DNA of 64,000 nucleotides from Pseudobacteriovorax sp. (GTDB taxonomy: Bacteria > Bdellovibrionota_B > Oligoflexia > Oligoflexales > Oligoflexaceae). The notes under the pieces were generated by a model. That model was not told the origin of the DNA, did no database searches, and saw only the letters and a program-made list of their open reading frames with translations. Position 1 is the first letter of the stretch, and each line of letters opens with the position of its first letter. The position numbers and the translations under genes were made by a program. Below are positions 25,008-34,607 of this stretch, piece by piece. The DNA lies in assembly GCA_013215145.1 (NCBI GenBank), contig JABSRP010000001.1:1-64000 (forward strand), in the 5' to 3' direction.

Positions 25008-25039
25008 CATCCCCCACTCTGATCGAGAGATAGGGGATG
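25008..25039. terminator. Hairpin between convergent genes
   Basis: CATCCCC (25008-25014) pairs with GGGGATG (25033-25039), with an inner CTCT/AGAG pair. It lies between the 24611 and 25055 genes, which converge, and could end both transcripts; the tails are AU-rich only on the plus side. Confidence 0.45.
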
Positions 25040-25054
25040 TATTATCAATTAGAA

Positions 25055-25906
25055 TTAGGGGCAAGGAATCGCGTATAGCTCAAATTCTGGGATGCTAATC
25101 ACGCGAACTTCAGAGTCACTACCGGCATCTTGCAGAAGGGCTGCGACCTTAATGTTAACTTGAACGGAGCTTGTGTTCACAACACCAACTCGACCTCGTG
25201 AACAAACAGAGGCGATCGACTTATCCGCTCTTCTAAATCGCGGGATCGTAACATTTGAGGGATCGATTGCGCTCACAACATTATCTATCCTAACGGAGCG
25301 GTCGGTGTTTCCTTCGAAAGATTCGTAGATTCCTGGAAGAGTACTAAGACCGCTTTCGCTACCTGTAAGAGAGTAAGAAATATCGACATTAGTCTCAACA
25401 CCAGAACCCGTATTCACGTCAAATGCAGCAGCGACACGATTGGTAGGAACCAGCAGTGCGTAGTGATTCAATGGGACAGTTAGGTCAAAAACAGCCTCGC
25501 AAAATCTTCTGGTATTTCCGCCTTGTCCAACAATGGAAAGCTCAGGAGCATCTAATCCAACGATTCCATCTTGGTAGAAGCCTTTCGTCTCGCCTTCGTT
25601 AAATCCATCACATCCCGGTGTATTCCCGCGGACCTGAAGGTCATTTACCTGAAGTAAAACGGAACTGCCAGGACGATTACCATCGTTCTGACCAGGTTCT
25701 TCGTTCTGACCTGGGTCTTTATCGGGGTCAGGATCTTTGTTGGGACCTTCGTCATCATCGTCGTCGGTAGTGTTGCCGCCAAGTGATGTCCCTTGTTCGT
25801 TTGGTAAATCGTTATTATCACTATCGTCTTTGCTACAAGACACAAGACTCAAAGAGCCTATAAGGAATAGTGATAACAAATTCTTGCTAATTAGTTCAAT
25901 TTGCAT
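25055..25906 (-). CDS. Lipoprotein with acidic linker
   Basis: A 283-residue predicted lipoprotein. The signal peptide has lipobox SLVSC (Cys about residue 24). A low-complexity acidic tether (about 25-78: runs of Asp, then repeated DPDKDPGQNEEPGQ-like units) spaces a beta-rich domain (about 80-283) from the membrane. That domain has paired Cys (TPGCDGF, RRFCEAV, ASVCSRG, AIPCP at the very end). No known fold recognised. The tether suggests a surface or periplasmic display role. Divergent from the di-haem lipoprotein gene at 26204. Confidence 0.7.
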   Translation of the reverse strand: MQIELISKNLLSLFLIGSLSLVSCSKDDSDNNDLPNEQGTSLGGNTTDDDDDEGPNKDPDPDKDPGQNEEPGQNDGNRPGSSVLLQVNDLQVRGNTPGCDGFNEGETKGFYQDGIVGLDAPELSIVGQGGNTRRFCEAVFDLTVPLNHYALLVPTNRVAAAFDVNTGSGVETNVDISYSLTGSESGLSTLPGIYESFEGNTDRSVRIDNVVSAIDPSNVTIPRFRRADKSIASVCSRGRVGVVNTSSVQVNIKVAALLQDAGSDSEVRVISIPEFELYAIPCP

Positions 25907-26203
25907 GGTTCTGCCTTCAAAAAATATGTGCGTTGTATATATAAAAAGTCTAAGTCCCTTACTCCTGCTGTTATCAAATATTATTCAGTTTCGCAATCGA
26001 TCTCTGGCATTCCATTTCATCTTTCAATCATCAGATAAACAAAGATTTGAACTAAGTCTGCGGCATAGCAAAACACAGAAAATCGGTTCTTACAACCCAT
26101 AGTATTTATTAATTTTAATTTTAGATTTTAGCAAACTCTCAAGTGTCTTTAAGAAACAACCGATAAACCCAGCTGGGAACCAACATTAGAGACAGGAATA
26201 CCA

Positions 26204-27955
26204 ATGACAAGACTTATGCTCTTAGTAGGGCTATCGTTCGTGTTTTTTGCAGGTGGCTGCACAAAGTCCGGACTTTTTAAGCCTCAAAAATCTACTGAAA
26301 CAGCCGATTTAAAGACGGAAAAACCGAAAGAACAAGGAAAAACTAATCCTGAAGCTACCGCTGAACCAGAGCCAATCGAGCTGACGCCGACTCAAAAAGC
26401 CACGACAGATCACGATTTTATCTATGCCGCTGAGCTACTAGAGGGTGCTGAGCAGACGGCTGCGATTTGTAAACGTCTTGAAGGAAAGCCAGCCACTCAT
26501 CCCATCAAACGGACATTTTGTGATCCCAACAACGATCCTGTCCTACCAACCAGTCTGCAAATGATGCAAGACCGGATGGGATTACGGGTTCCTGTGATCA
26601 ATAACCGAAACCAAAATGGTGCTGCACCAAACCCTGGTTTTGCTGTCCAAGGTCATTCAAGTTCCCTTGTTGGACAATTTGTTTCATCAATCAATCCACG
26701 TGTCATTATCTTTAACGCGGTAGAACCCAGTGCCAACCAAGACTTCGATACGAGAGCGTTCGTTGCTATGGGTTTTGTTCGTGGTGAGCAGTTCGCCGAA
26801 ATTATCGTGGGACAAAACGATTCTGATCCCAACACGTTTGATCCGAACGAAGATCCAGAATTTTTCTTAGTCGCGTTTAAGCAAGCTTGTAACGATGCAC
26901 CTGGTGGTTGTACCCCGGGAGATCTTTTGACTCCAGCAGTCGAGAGTAACTGGACGTCGGTTACCGTTTATGAGGACGAAGATATCAAAAATACCATCGT
27001 CGATTGTAAGCACTGCCATCAGCCTGAAGGTGTTAATACTCCGAAATTTGGTCGCATGCAGGAATTAGCAGATCCTTGGACTCACTTCATGCGTGATAAC
27101 CGATCCGGCCAAGAAATCACCGCCGATTACTACGCAGCCCATGGAACCGCAGAAACTTACGGCGGTATCCCAGGACAATCGATTGAGTTTTCAGATCCTG
27201 CAAACCTTGAGGATCTAGTTAGAACAAACGGATTTAATATCTTACAAGTTGAACCCATTGAGTTTGCCACACAAGACATTCAAGATGAGATTGAAGGCGC
27301 TAACAATGCTCAGCCCGCAGACAATACCACTCCTGGTGTCAGTAATACTTGGGAGCAGTTGTTTCAGCTATCAGCACAGGGTAGAGTCGATATCAATAAC
27401 GATCCGAACAACCCTGATTTCCGCAATATCATTCCGATACCTTACCACGACGTTAAGGTTACAGAGCCAGCGCTTCTTGAGAAGTTCACAAGGCAATACC
27501 AGGATTTCTTAGCTGGGACGATAACTCCAGCTCAGATGGAAGACCATCGATATATTTTCCGTACGTCGCAGCAAGAACAAGCCGATATGGGTTTTGCTAT
27601 AAGGGAGAATACTCCTCCTGAGACGATTCTCATCCAAGCTTGTTTTCAGTGTCACAACTCACAGCTTGATCAGTCTTTGACACGTGCCAAGTTCAACGTT
27701 GATCTTGCAGCCATGGGAGCCAACGCTAAGGCTGAGATCGATATTGCTATCGAACGACTGAAGTTAGGTTATACCGAAGCTAGATTAGCTCAGGAAGAAA
27801 TCAAGTTTTTCGATGAAAAAACTATGGAAGAGAAAAAGCTTGAAAAAGGAGAGCATATTCTAACTATGCCTCCTAGAAGATTTAAGTCTTTGACCGACTC
27901 ACAGATCGATTCTGTCATTGAATACTTAAAGACCGAACAAGCCAAACTACCTTAA
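26204..27955 (+). CDS. Di-haem c-type cytochrome lipoprotein
   Basis: A 583-residue predicted lipoprotein (lipobox AGGC, Cys about residue 19) with a Lys/Glu-rich tether (about 25-70). Two CxxCH haem-binding motifs are visible: CKHCH (about residue 268) and CFQCH (about residue 480). The second is followed by features of a cytochrome c fold, including a late MPPRRFKSLTDSQIDSVIEYL segment that supplies the axial Met and the C-terminal helix. It should be an extracytoplasmic electron carrier or a haem-containing enzyme. The Asp/Asn/Pro-rich segments between the motifs are unusual for cytochromes. A strong terminator follows. Partner unknown; the divergent neighbour is another lipoprotein. Confidence 0.75.
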   Translation: MTRLMLLVGLSFVFFAGGCTKSGLFKPQKSTETADLKTEKPKEQGKTNPEATAEPEPIELTPTQKATTDHDFIYAAELLEGAEQTAAICKRLEGKPATHPIKRTFCDPNNDPVLPTSLQMMQDRMGLRVPVINNRNQNGAAPNPGFAVQGHSSSLVGQFVSSINPRVIIFNAVEPSANQDFDTRAFVAMGFVRGEQFAEIIVGQNDSDPNTFDPNEDPEFFLVAFKQACNDAPGGCTPGDLLTPAVESNWTSVTVYEDEDIKNTIVDCKHCHQPEGVNTPKFGRMQELADPWTHFMRDNRSGQEITADYYAAHGTAETYGGIPGQSIEFSDPANLEDLVRTNGFNILQVEPIEFATQDIQDEIEGANNAQPADNTTPGVSNTWEQLFQLSAQGRVDINNDPNNPDFRNIIPIPYHDVKVTEPALLEKFTRQYQDFLAGTITPAQMEDHRYIFRTSQQEQADMGFAIRENTPPETILIQACFQCHNSQLDQSLTRAKFNVDLAAMGANAKAEIDIAIERLKLGYTEARLAQEEIKFFDEKTMEEKKLEKGEHILTMPPRRFKSLTDSQIDSVIEYLKTEQAKLP

Positions 27956-27977
27956 AAAAAGATAGAGCATAAAAGAT

Positions 27978-28013
27978 AAGGCCTACTCGCTTATTTGAGT
28001 AGGCCTTCTTTTC
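27978..28013 (+). terminator. Rho-independent terminator
   Basis: AAGGCCTACTC (27978-27988) and GAGTAGGCCTT (27997-28007) form a perfect eleven-base stem followed by CTTTTC. It ends the cytochrome gene and may also serve the convergent 28033 gene. Confidence 0.8.
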
Positions 28014-28032
28014 AAACTAAAATTGATGACTG

Positions 28033-28605
28033 TTAAAGTCTATATCGCAAACCCAATAGCACCGATCCATACTGATTTATAGGCTTAAAACCCTCAGAAT
28101 GAAATACCAATGGCGGAACTTCTGAATCAAGCAAACTCCACTGCAGTAATCCAGAATATCGTTCGCCCAATGTCATAGACAAGCCAAAATCCAATGTCAT
28201 GCGCAAGGCAGTTGGTGGATAATAAGAGGGCGAGTATTGTTCAGGCAATTGGTAAAACAAATCATCAGAGGTACCAAAAATCATCGATAAGCCCAGATAG
28301 GGACTCATCACAATATTCTCGCTTATTGCATAGTCAGGTAGAAATAAGAATCTGTTTTGCAAAAATCCATTGAAAATATCCTGCCCCGTCACCGACGATG
28401 GTGAGTACCCAACACCGATAGAGCCACTATACCAACTGCTGAAATCAGCAGACAAACCCACTGCTACAGTCCCCTGGAAACCAAAACTCTGGACTTGACC
28501 GTAATAAGGAGTCTCTAATTCACTACCTGGCGCAAGAGCATACATGCTTTCAGATGCAAATGATATCGTTGAGACAAGAGATAATAGTAAAACAAATAGC
28601 TTCAT
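28033..28605 (-). CDS. Probable outer-membrane beta-barrel protein
   Basis: A 190-residue exported protein with signal peptide MKLFVLLLSLVSTISFA. The mature chain alternates small/polar and aromatic residues (WYSGSIGVGYSP, SPYLGLSMIFG, LDFGLSMTLGERYSGLLQW). It ends in GSVLLGLRYRL, as expected of an eight-stranded barrel whose last strand carries the insertion signal, although the last residue is Leu rather than Phe. No specific family. Its ATG directly follows the stop of the phosphoesterase gene, so the two are translationally coupled. Confidence 0.65.
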   Translation of the reverse strand: MKLFVLLLSLVSTISFASESMYALAPGSELETPYYGQVQSFGFQGTVAVGLSADFSSWYSGSIGVGYSPSSVTGQDIFNGFLQNRFLFLPDYAISENIVMSPYLGLSMIFGTSDDLFYQLPEQYSPSYYPPTALRMTLDFGLSMTLGERYSGLLQWSLLDSEVPPLVFHSEGFKPINQYGSVLLGLRYRL

Positions 28606-29445
28606 CTACTCAACCTCCTCAGGGCATTTGCCAGTACACTCTAGGATGTTGATCTCTCTTTCACTATCGATCGTCACAATAGCAAATCGCTCTCCACGAT
28701 TTCTTGCTACAACATAATAGGGGGTTTCATCAGTTTCCCAATAAAACGAGTTTTTGCCGCCTCTGTGCCCGTGTAAGGATCCTAAAATTTGCTTATCACG
28801 ATTAATGGCAAGCCACTCATCCAACTGCTCCGCATTATGCATATCTTGAACGGGAGGAACATGAGAAGCAACAATAGTATTTTCGTCAAGATTGTTCTTT
28901 AACCATTCAAAGTTTGTAACACCAAACTCATAAAGGTTATTGTTCCACATGGCAAATCGAAATCCTGCATACTCGATTACGTAGTCTAACGGCCCAAACA
29001 TATCTGTGTAGATGTCTTTGCCATGAGAAATAGCATCATGATTTCCGATCACAGTCAGTACAGGAACACTAGATTCCACAATAACCTGCGCTGCCCACTC
29101 ATATTCATGCAGGAGACCATAATCTGTCATATCTCCCAGGATAAGAATAAAATTGACATTATCATGGCGATTGATTTCATCAATAGCAGCTTTAAAATCT
29201 GCTGGGGTCCCCTGTGGGTCACCAACAATGGCAAATGTGAAATCACCATCATCATTGACGATAGGATCTCTTGCGTACAGGGCATCAAGATGTTTCCGAG
29301 TTAGGTCTTGATACTCGGCGTCAACGTTAACATCCCATGGAGACGATTCCATCGAGCAGGCATTGATAAAGATAGAACATAAAGAAATAATAAGGACGTA
29401 CCCTAACGGATACTTCAATAGCGTATTCACGACACCACTCCACAT
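28606..29445 (-). CDS. Calcineurin-like metallophosphoesterase lipoprotein
   Basis: A 279-residue metallophosphoesterase with all signature blocks: FAIVGDPQG, LILGDMTDYG, VIGNHDAISHG, VASHVPPV and SLHGHRGG. These supply the Asp/His/Asn ligands of a dinuclear metal site. The N-terminus is a lipoprotein signal (lipobox FINAC). The start ATG at 29445 is preferred to TTG 29463 for signal length. Substrates could be phosphodiesters, nucleotides or cell-surface phosphates; sequence does not tell. It forms an operon with the barrel protein downstream (stop and start abut). Confidence 0.82.
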   Translation of the reverse strand: MWSGVVNTLLKYPLGYVLIISLCSIFINACSMESSPWDVNVDAEYQDLTRKHLDALYARDPIVNDDGDFTFAIVGDPQGTPADFKAAIDEINRHDNVNFILILGDMTDYGLLHEYEWAAQVIVESSVPVLTVIGNHDAISHGKDIYTDMFGPLDYVIEYAGFRFAMWNNNLYEFGVTNFEWLKNNLDENTIVASHVPPVQDMHNAEQLDEWLAINRDKQILGSLHGHRGGKNSFYWETDETPYYVVARNRGERFAIVTIDSEREINILECTGKCPEEVE

Positions 29446-29600
29446 CAGAATATACAGCAACAAAATAAGGGTCGTTTTGAGGCAAGGGCCTCGGCAACAT
29501 ACTGTGCAGAAGCTATTCCATTAGAATACCAATGTATTTTCCGCGTGTTTTCAGAATGTTAGGTCGATACGAGTGGGTTGAAAATATGGCAGTAGCTTAG

Positions 29601-29627
29601 GTGACTGTCAAAAAGTTTGACAGTCAC
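29601..29627 (-). terminator. Strong hairpin downstream of the 7TMR-DISM kinase
   Basis: GTGACTGTCAAA (29601-29612) and TTTGACAGTCAC (29616-29627) form a perfect twelve-base stem with a three-base loop. It lies 34 bases after the kinase stop on the minus strand. There is no U tract, so termination might need another factor. Confidence 0.5.
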
Positions 29628-29660
29628 GCCTTCCAAGAGTCAAAGTTACTTGACGATAGC

Positions 29661-32447
29661 TTAACTTGCCAGGCGATCCTCAATGGAACCTATAGGAGAG
29701 AAATGAGGAGGAGGCAGTATCATGACCACCTCAAAATTAATGAAATGATTTTCCTGGTTTTCACCTGTGAGTTTTAACTCGACACTACCATCATGGTCTT
29801 CGATAAATTTCTGAATCGCATCCATACCGACGCCACGACCAGAAATATCATTTTCGATTTTGGCAGTGGTAATTCCGGGGGTAAAGATAAGATTAGCCAA
29901 TTCTTGTTTGCTAGCCAACTCGCTAACCTCTATCCCAAGTCCAGCGGCTTTACTTTTAATGCTATCTATATCCAAACCCTGACCATCGTCTCGATAGATA
30001 ATCTGCATATTGGGTCCAACCAGCTGAAAATCTACAGAGATCAATCCGCTAGATGATTTACCTTTGGAGCTTCTCACCTCGGGGTCTTCGATACCGTGAA
30101 ACATTGAGTTGCGCAACAGGTGAACGAAAACCCTTTTAAACAGTTCCTCGTAGGTTTCATTAATGCCAAACATACATTTATTGATGCGAATATCCGGCTT
30201 ATTTTTGTTCAAATCAACCGCAAGTCGATCACTGCCCTTAAATATTTCGGAAAGCACATCTTTGGCAGGTGTGTAGTACATGGATTTGATTTTTTGCTCT
30301 AATCTAGCCTTAGCAAGATTGGCAACGTTACTATTTGTCGAGTTAATATCATTAATATTTTCTAGCAGTTCTTCGATTTCTTCCATTTCCACAATAACCT
30401 GACGATCCTTAGAGATCCGACCCAGCTTATTGACGTTAATGTCCTCATAGTATTCGATGACGCGCATGATCTCGTTTAAGTCTTTGACGATCGTAGTCAA
30501 ATCCCAGACCGCCTCGCGGTTTCTCATCTGAACATAAGACTGCTCTGTGTCATGAATGAGGGTGGTTAGATGCCGGAAACCATAACCCCTAGACGTTCCT
30601 TTCAAGGTGTGCATATTAAGGAAAAGAACTTTGAGGATCTCAGGATCAAAATTTCGGATGCCATCAACAAGCCTCAGGTTTTCGTTAACGAACTCCTTCG
30701 CTCCTTTGATAAACTTGGCAAAGGTAATTTCTTGGACACTTAGGATCTCTCCGATATACTCAAGCTCTCTTTGCCGTTCCATATTGAGTTTTTCCAACTC
30801 TTTTAATTCGGTTACATCTCTTACACAAACCAATACCCTTTCCACCTCGTCTTCAGCGTTGGTGATGGGATCCCAATCAAGTTCAATAATTCTTTCGTCT
30901 CCAGGCCCTTTTTCATAGGTAACCTCGGTTTTCAATAGATCTGCATTCCCCTCGAAGGTAAAAATATCAGAACCTATACCAAGATCGAGACTGCTTCGAA
31001 TCTGCGATTTTTCATCCGAAGTAAACTTACACGAGGTCAAAAACACTTCGTCTAAGGACTTGCCTTTGACTGTTTTCATCCCGATCATATCGAGCAGATA
31101 GTCAGAGCATTCCTCGTCGGTTGTTAAATTCTCACCCACGGAAAAAATACCTTGTCTGATATTTTTAAGTATGGATCTAATCTTAGTTGTTTTTTCTGCA
31201 ACAATTTGCTCGACGTTTTCAATGTGTAATTGGAGACTATTGTTTGCCACCTGTAACTGCTTCTTCAACTCATCTAATTTGTTCGCCATGGCTAGTGACA
31301 AAAGGACGACTTCAATTGTCGAGCCTATCTGCTGACCATATTCAGAGAAAATGGATTTGGGAATAATACCATATCGACTGAGAGCCAGAGCAATCGTTCC
31401 AAACAAAAAAGCCGTCCAAGCTAAGGTAAAGATTCTAGCACTCGTGTGACCTTTTAGTGTTTGAATCGTACCTATCACAATTACGGGAATAGGCGATAGA
31501 AGTGCTAGTGGGGTCGTGAATCTCACGGCAACATTATCGGGAAGTACCAGTGACATCACAGCAAATATCATCGATATAATGGATATTCCCCACACGACTC
31601 GATAAGATATCTTACTAACTTTTTTTAACTGCAGAAAATCTATACAAAACAGAGATCCAAACAACGCAGTAAAACAGACAAATAGAGTTACCCCCTTTGC
31701 ATTGATCCAGTCAAGTCCGCCCCAAAAATACTTGTAACCAAATCCATGAAGCGTCCCTTGGAAGATCGTAATACTGAGTACGAAAAGAGCGTAAAAAAGA
31801 TAGCTCCGGTGCTTGATAGCTAGAAAAACGAAAATGTTATAGGCCACCATCACCAGCATACTTCCGAAGTACAATCCCTGCACCATAGTAGCTAAATCGT
31901 CAGTATAGGAAAACTCATCAGGGTCCCAAAGCGTGAAGGGCACAAACAAAGCACTCTTCGAATGGATTCGAAAAAAAAGCACTTGTTCGGTATCGGCTGG
32001 TATTTCTAAGGGAAATACGAAGTTGCGAGTATTGAGAGGACGATTTTCAAAAGGAACCGTATCACCAGTATGATAGGACTGAATCCGCTCTCCATTTTCG
32101 AATACGTACAAATCTACGAGGTCCAGAACCGGATACCCCAGTTCCAAATGCTTGCGAAGGAGCTCTGTACCTTCGTTGCGCACCTTGATGCGTAGCCATA
32201 TATCGTCATTAGAGTATCCAAAGGAGATTTTTCCACCGGGCGGCGGTTGAAACTTCCCTTGACTGTCCTCTTCGAAAAACTCCTGAGGGTCCAGATCAAG
32301 TTCACTAGTCTGGTAGAATTTAAGATACCGTGATAGATCTACTTTTTTGTCAGATTCAAGAGCCAGATGCGAGTCTGTCAAGGATGCAAGACTAACCTGG
32401 CTGAAGCCCGCAAGTATACTGAGTAAAATTAATGATCTCAAAAGCAT
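29661..32447 (-). CDS. 7TMR-DISM receptor with Hpt and CheA-like kinase domains
   Basis: A 928-residue receptor kinase. A signal peptide (about 1-21) is followed by a periplasmic 7TMR-DISMED2-type domain (about 35-165), seven helices (about 185-390) and a coiled coil. A PAS-like domain (about 420-545) comes next, then an Hpt domain with H613 in MHTLKGTSRGYGF. The C-terminal CheA-type HATPase has FVHLLRNSMFHGIE, YRDDGQGLDIDSI, FTPGITTAKIE and SGRGVGMDAI. CheW-coupling and P2 domains are absent. It probably senses a periplasmic ligand and passes phosphate from H613 to a separate response regulator, none of which is adjacent. A truncated relative lies at 9427-10356. The 7TMR-DISM phosphatase gene lies just upstream on the same strand. 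Confidence 0.88.
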   Translation of the reverse strand: MLLRSLILLSILAGFSQVSLASLTDSHLALESDKKVDLSRYLKFYQTSELDLDPQEFFEEDSQGKFQPPPGGKISFGYSNDDIWLRIKVRNEGTELLRKHLELGYPVLDLVDLYVFENGERIQSYHTGDTVPFENRPLNTRNFVFPLEIPADTEQVLFFRIHSKSALFVPFTLWDPDEFSYTDDLATMVQGLYFGSMLVMVAYNIFVFLAIKHRSYLFYALFVLSITIFQGTLHGFGYKYFWGGLDWINAKGVTLFVCFTALFGSLFCIDFLQLKKVSKISYRVVWGISIISMIFAVMSLVLPDNVAVRFTTPLALLSPIPVIVIGTIQTLKGHTSARIFTLAWTAFLFGTIALALSRYGIIPKSIFSEYGQQIGSTIEVVLLSLAMANKLDELKKQLQVANNSLQLHIENVEQIVAEKTTKIRSILKNIRQGIFSVGENLTTDEECSDYLLDMIGMKTVKGKSLDEVFLTSCKFTSDEKSQIRSSLDLGIGSDIFTFEGNADLLKTEVTYEKGPGDERIIELDWDPITNAEDEVERVLVCVRDVTELKELEKLNMERQRELEYIGEILSVQEITFAKFIKGAKEFVNENLRLVDGIRNFDPEILKVLFLNMHTLKGTSRGYGFRHLTTLIHDTEQSYVQMRNREAVWDLTTIVKDLNEIMRVIEYYEDINVNKLGRISKDRQVIVEMEEIEELLENINDINSTNSNVANLAKARLEQKIKSMYYTPAKDVLSEIFKGSDRLAVDLNKNKPDIRINKCMFGINETYEELFKRVFVHLLRNSMFHGIEDPEVRSSKGKSSSGLISVDFQLVGPNMQIIYRDDGQGLDIDSIKSKAAGLGIEVSELASKQELANLIFTPGITTAKIENDISGRGVGMDAIQKFIEDHDGSVELKLTGENQENHFINFEVVMILPPPHFSPIGSIEDRLAS

Positions 32448-32563
32448 GAATCTTTCCCCTTTGATTACGCTTTTCTATCGAACTAGTAGAAGAAAACATT
32501 GAGTCGAGGATTTTGGTAATTAGAATAAAAAACAGAAAAATCGATCAAATACGGAAGATTTTG

Positions 32564-34510
32564 TTAAGCAGGTTTCTTAGATTCTTTTACTTTTGCTAGC
32601 CTCTCGATCACGACCATCGTAATGTCATCATCAAGTTCTTCAAGATTCCAAACCCCTTCACTCAGAGCATTGACTCTCTTTACAACATCTTCTGCAGTCA
32701 CAGACTCACTCATCGCTCGTACCAATTGTTTACGTTTTATGGCAGTTTCCTCACCTTTATTCTCAAGAACACCATCAGTGTAGGTCATGATTTTTACCCC
32801 CTCAGAAAAATCAAAGGTTTTGATTCCAAATTTGTTTTCTTCATCAAACCCAAGTATGTTTCCCTTCGGAAAGATTGGTACAGTTAAATCCTCATGACCT
32901 CTATTGCGATAGCAGGCTAGGTGTCCTGCATTCAGTAAGTAGCCCAAGTCTTGTTCCAAATCCAAAACAAAAATATTTGCCGACATCAATCGACCGTGCT
33001 GGCGACCCGTGTGACAGATAACCGAGTTTAGCCGACTGGCTATGGTCTTAAGGGTCTCTTCAGGGCTTAAATTATCGATTTCAGCCCAGTCAATGGAAGT
33101 CTCTACCGAACCCCTAACCACACCGGTAATAATCGCCGAACCGACTCCATGCCCAGTGACATCACCGACCACCATGTAGATGCGGTGCTTTGTCTTAGAT
33201 TTAGTAATATACAACCAGTCTCCGCCAGTCTCCTCAGCCAAAAGATAAATCATTTGAACATCGATTTCAGGTATGTCTTGACCGCCCTGAATAATCGATT
33301 TTTGTATCGTCTTGGCAACATCTAGCTTCGCGCTGGTTACCTCTGCCACAATCAGTTTTTTCCGCAGTTGGTGAACTTTATAGGCGAGAGCAAAAGAAAT
33401 AAGGATAGCTTCATGGACGCTTCCCACGAGTAGCGCCCACTTAGTCACAACATTATGAGGCAATAAACCTAGATAATAGGTCACGGTAAAGAGATCCGCT
33501 AGCGCTAGGACACCCCAGGCAATAATATAGATATGAATCAAGACGTCGTCTTTTTTAAATCTGGCCACACACAAATAGAGAACCCAGCAAACCAAAAGAA
33601 TATCCGAAAAAGCGATTAAGTGAATCGCTATTTGATAATCAAAAATCTGAACAATCAGTGCCACAAGCAGACTTATACTAACCCAGGTACCAACTTTAAA
33701 GTCACGGGAGTCTCTTTCGAGATGTAAAAACTCTTTGGAGAATTTCACAACAAAATGAATACAGATGGCTCCTGCTGTCAGTAGACCATGCCCCCAAAGG
33801 TAAGTTCTATCCAAGCCAAGGGTGAAAAAATAACCCGAGTGAAAGCACTGAAAGGTGAGAAAGGCGGCCACATAAATACTGTAGTAAAGATAGGATCGGT
33901 CCCTCAAAACCAAAAACACACAAAAGTTATAGGCGGTCATAACGAACAGACTACCCAGTATGATCCCCAAAAAGCTATTCTCTTTATGAAACGTCGCTAG
34001 GAAAGTATCAGGATGATACACTCGAAACCGAATTCCCGGCAGATCGATACTCTGATACCTGATATAGATGCGGTTGAGACCCGGCCTTAGATCCGGTTCG
34101 AAAATAGGATATCGGTTTTGGTAGATGCGGTTCTCTATGGACTGAAAGGTACCATCAGAATGAGTGTAAATAATATCGTTATCATGTTCTACGTACAGAT
34201 CCATGGAATAGGTAATTGCCCATTGTTCTTCTACGATCAATCGTTTCGTTTCCTGACTGTCATTAAAAACCTCAAATAGGACCCAGTATTCCTTCGCATA
34301 TAAGTCCTGCGGCCAAATATTTTTCTCCCAGTCTTCAAATCCTGTCATTTGCTCGATAGATTGCGTTTGTTTGAATTTTTTGTAGACGTAGTCAGGAGTG
34401 TCGCCATGAGAAATGGAAGAGTAGACGGCCGTTTTAGGCAATGCGACGCCATGGGCATGCGAGCAGAGCATTACCAGTAAGATCAAGTAAATAAATCTAC
34501 CAATTTTCAT
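32564..34510 (-). CDS. 7TMR-DISM receptor with SpoIIE/RsbU-type PP2C phosphatase domain
   Basis: A 648-residue receptor phosphatase. It has a signal peptide (about 1-22), a periplasmic DISMED2-type domain (about 35-170), seven helices (about 178-385), a short coiled coil and a PP2C-like SpoIIE domain (about 410-640). The metal-site motifs TGGDWLYI, VVGDVTGHGVGSA, MTYTDGVLE and ELDDDITMVVI are all present, so it should be an active Ser/Thr phosphatase. Such proteins usually dephosphorylate an anti-sigma antagonist in a partner-switching pathway, but no STAS or RsbW-like gene is nearby. It lies 116 bases upstream of the related receptor kinase, on the same strand. Shared sensor architecture suggests the two arose by domain swapping. 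Confidence 0.88.
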   Translation of the reverse strand: MKIGRFIYLILLVMLCSHAHGVALPKTAVYSSISHGDTPDYVYKKFKQTQSIEQMTGFEDWEKNIWPQDLYAKEYWVLFEVFNDSQETKRLIVEEQWAITYSMDLYVEHDNDIIYTHSDGTFQSIENRIYQNRYPIFEPDLRPGLNRIYIRYQSIDLPGIRFRVYHPDTFLATFHKENSFLGIILGSLFVMTAYNFCVFLVLRDRSYLYYSIYVAAFLTFQCFHSGYFFTLGLDRTYLWGHGLLTAGAICIHFVVKFSKEFLHLERDSRDFKVGTWVSISLLVALIVQIFDYQIAIHLIAFSDILLVCWVLYLCVARFKKDDVLIHIYIIAWGVLALADLFTVTYYLGLLPHNVVTKWALLVGSVHEAILISFALAYKVHQLRKKLIVAEVTSAKLDVAKTIQKSIIQGGQDIPEIDVQMIYLLAEETGGDWLYITKSKTKHRIYMVVGDVTGHGVGSAIITGVVRGSVETSIDWAEIDNLSPEETLKTIASRLNSVICHTGRQHGRLMSANIFVLDLEQDLGYLLNAGHLACYRNRGHEDLTVPIFPKGNILGFDEENKFGIKTFDFSEGVKIMTYTDGVLENKGEETAIKRKQLVRAMSESVTAEDVVKRVNALSEGVWNLEELDDDITMVVIERLAKVKESKKPA

Positions 34511-34607
34511 CCAATTTCCTCAGACTGGTCATCGGAATTTGCCGCAAACATTCAAACAAAGACAATGATTTTCTTCTGATAGATGTTATCAATGCTATGA
34601 TATTGAC

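Noticed and set aside
25737..26102. 121-codon ORF opposite the acidic lipoprotein start
   Set aside because: Antisense to the lipoprotein; low-complexity Ser run mirrors the Asp tract.
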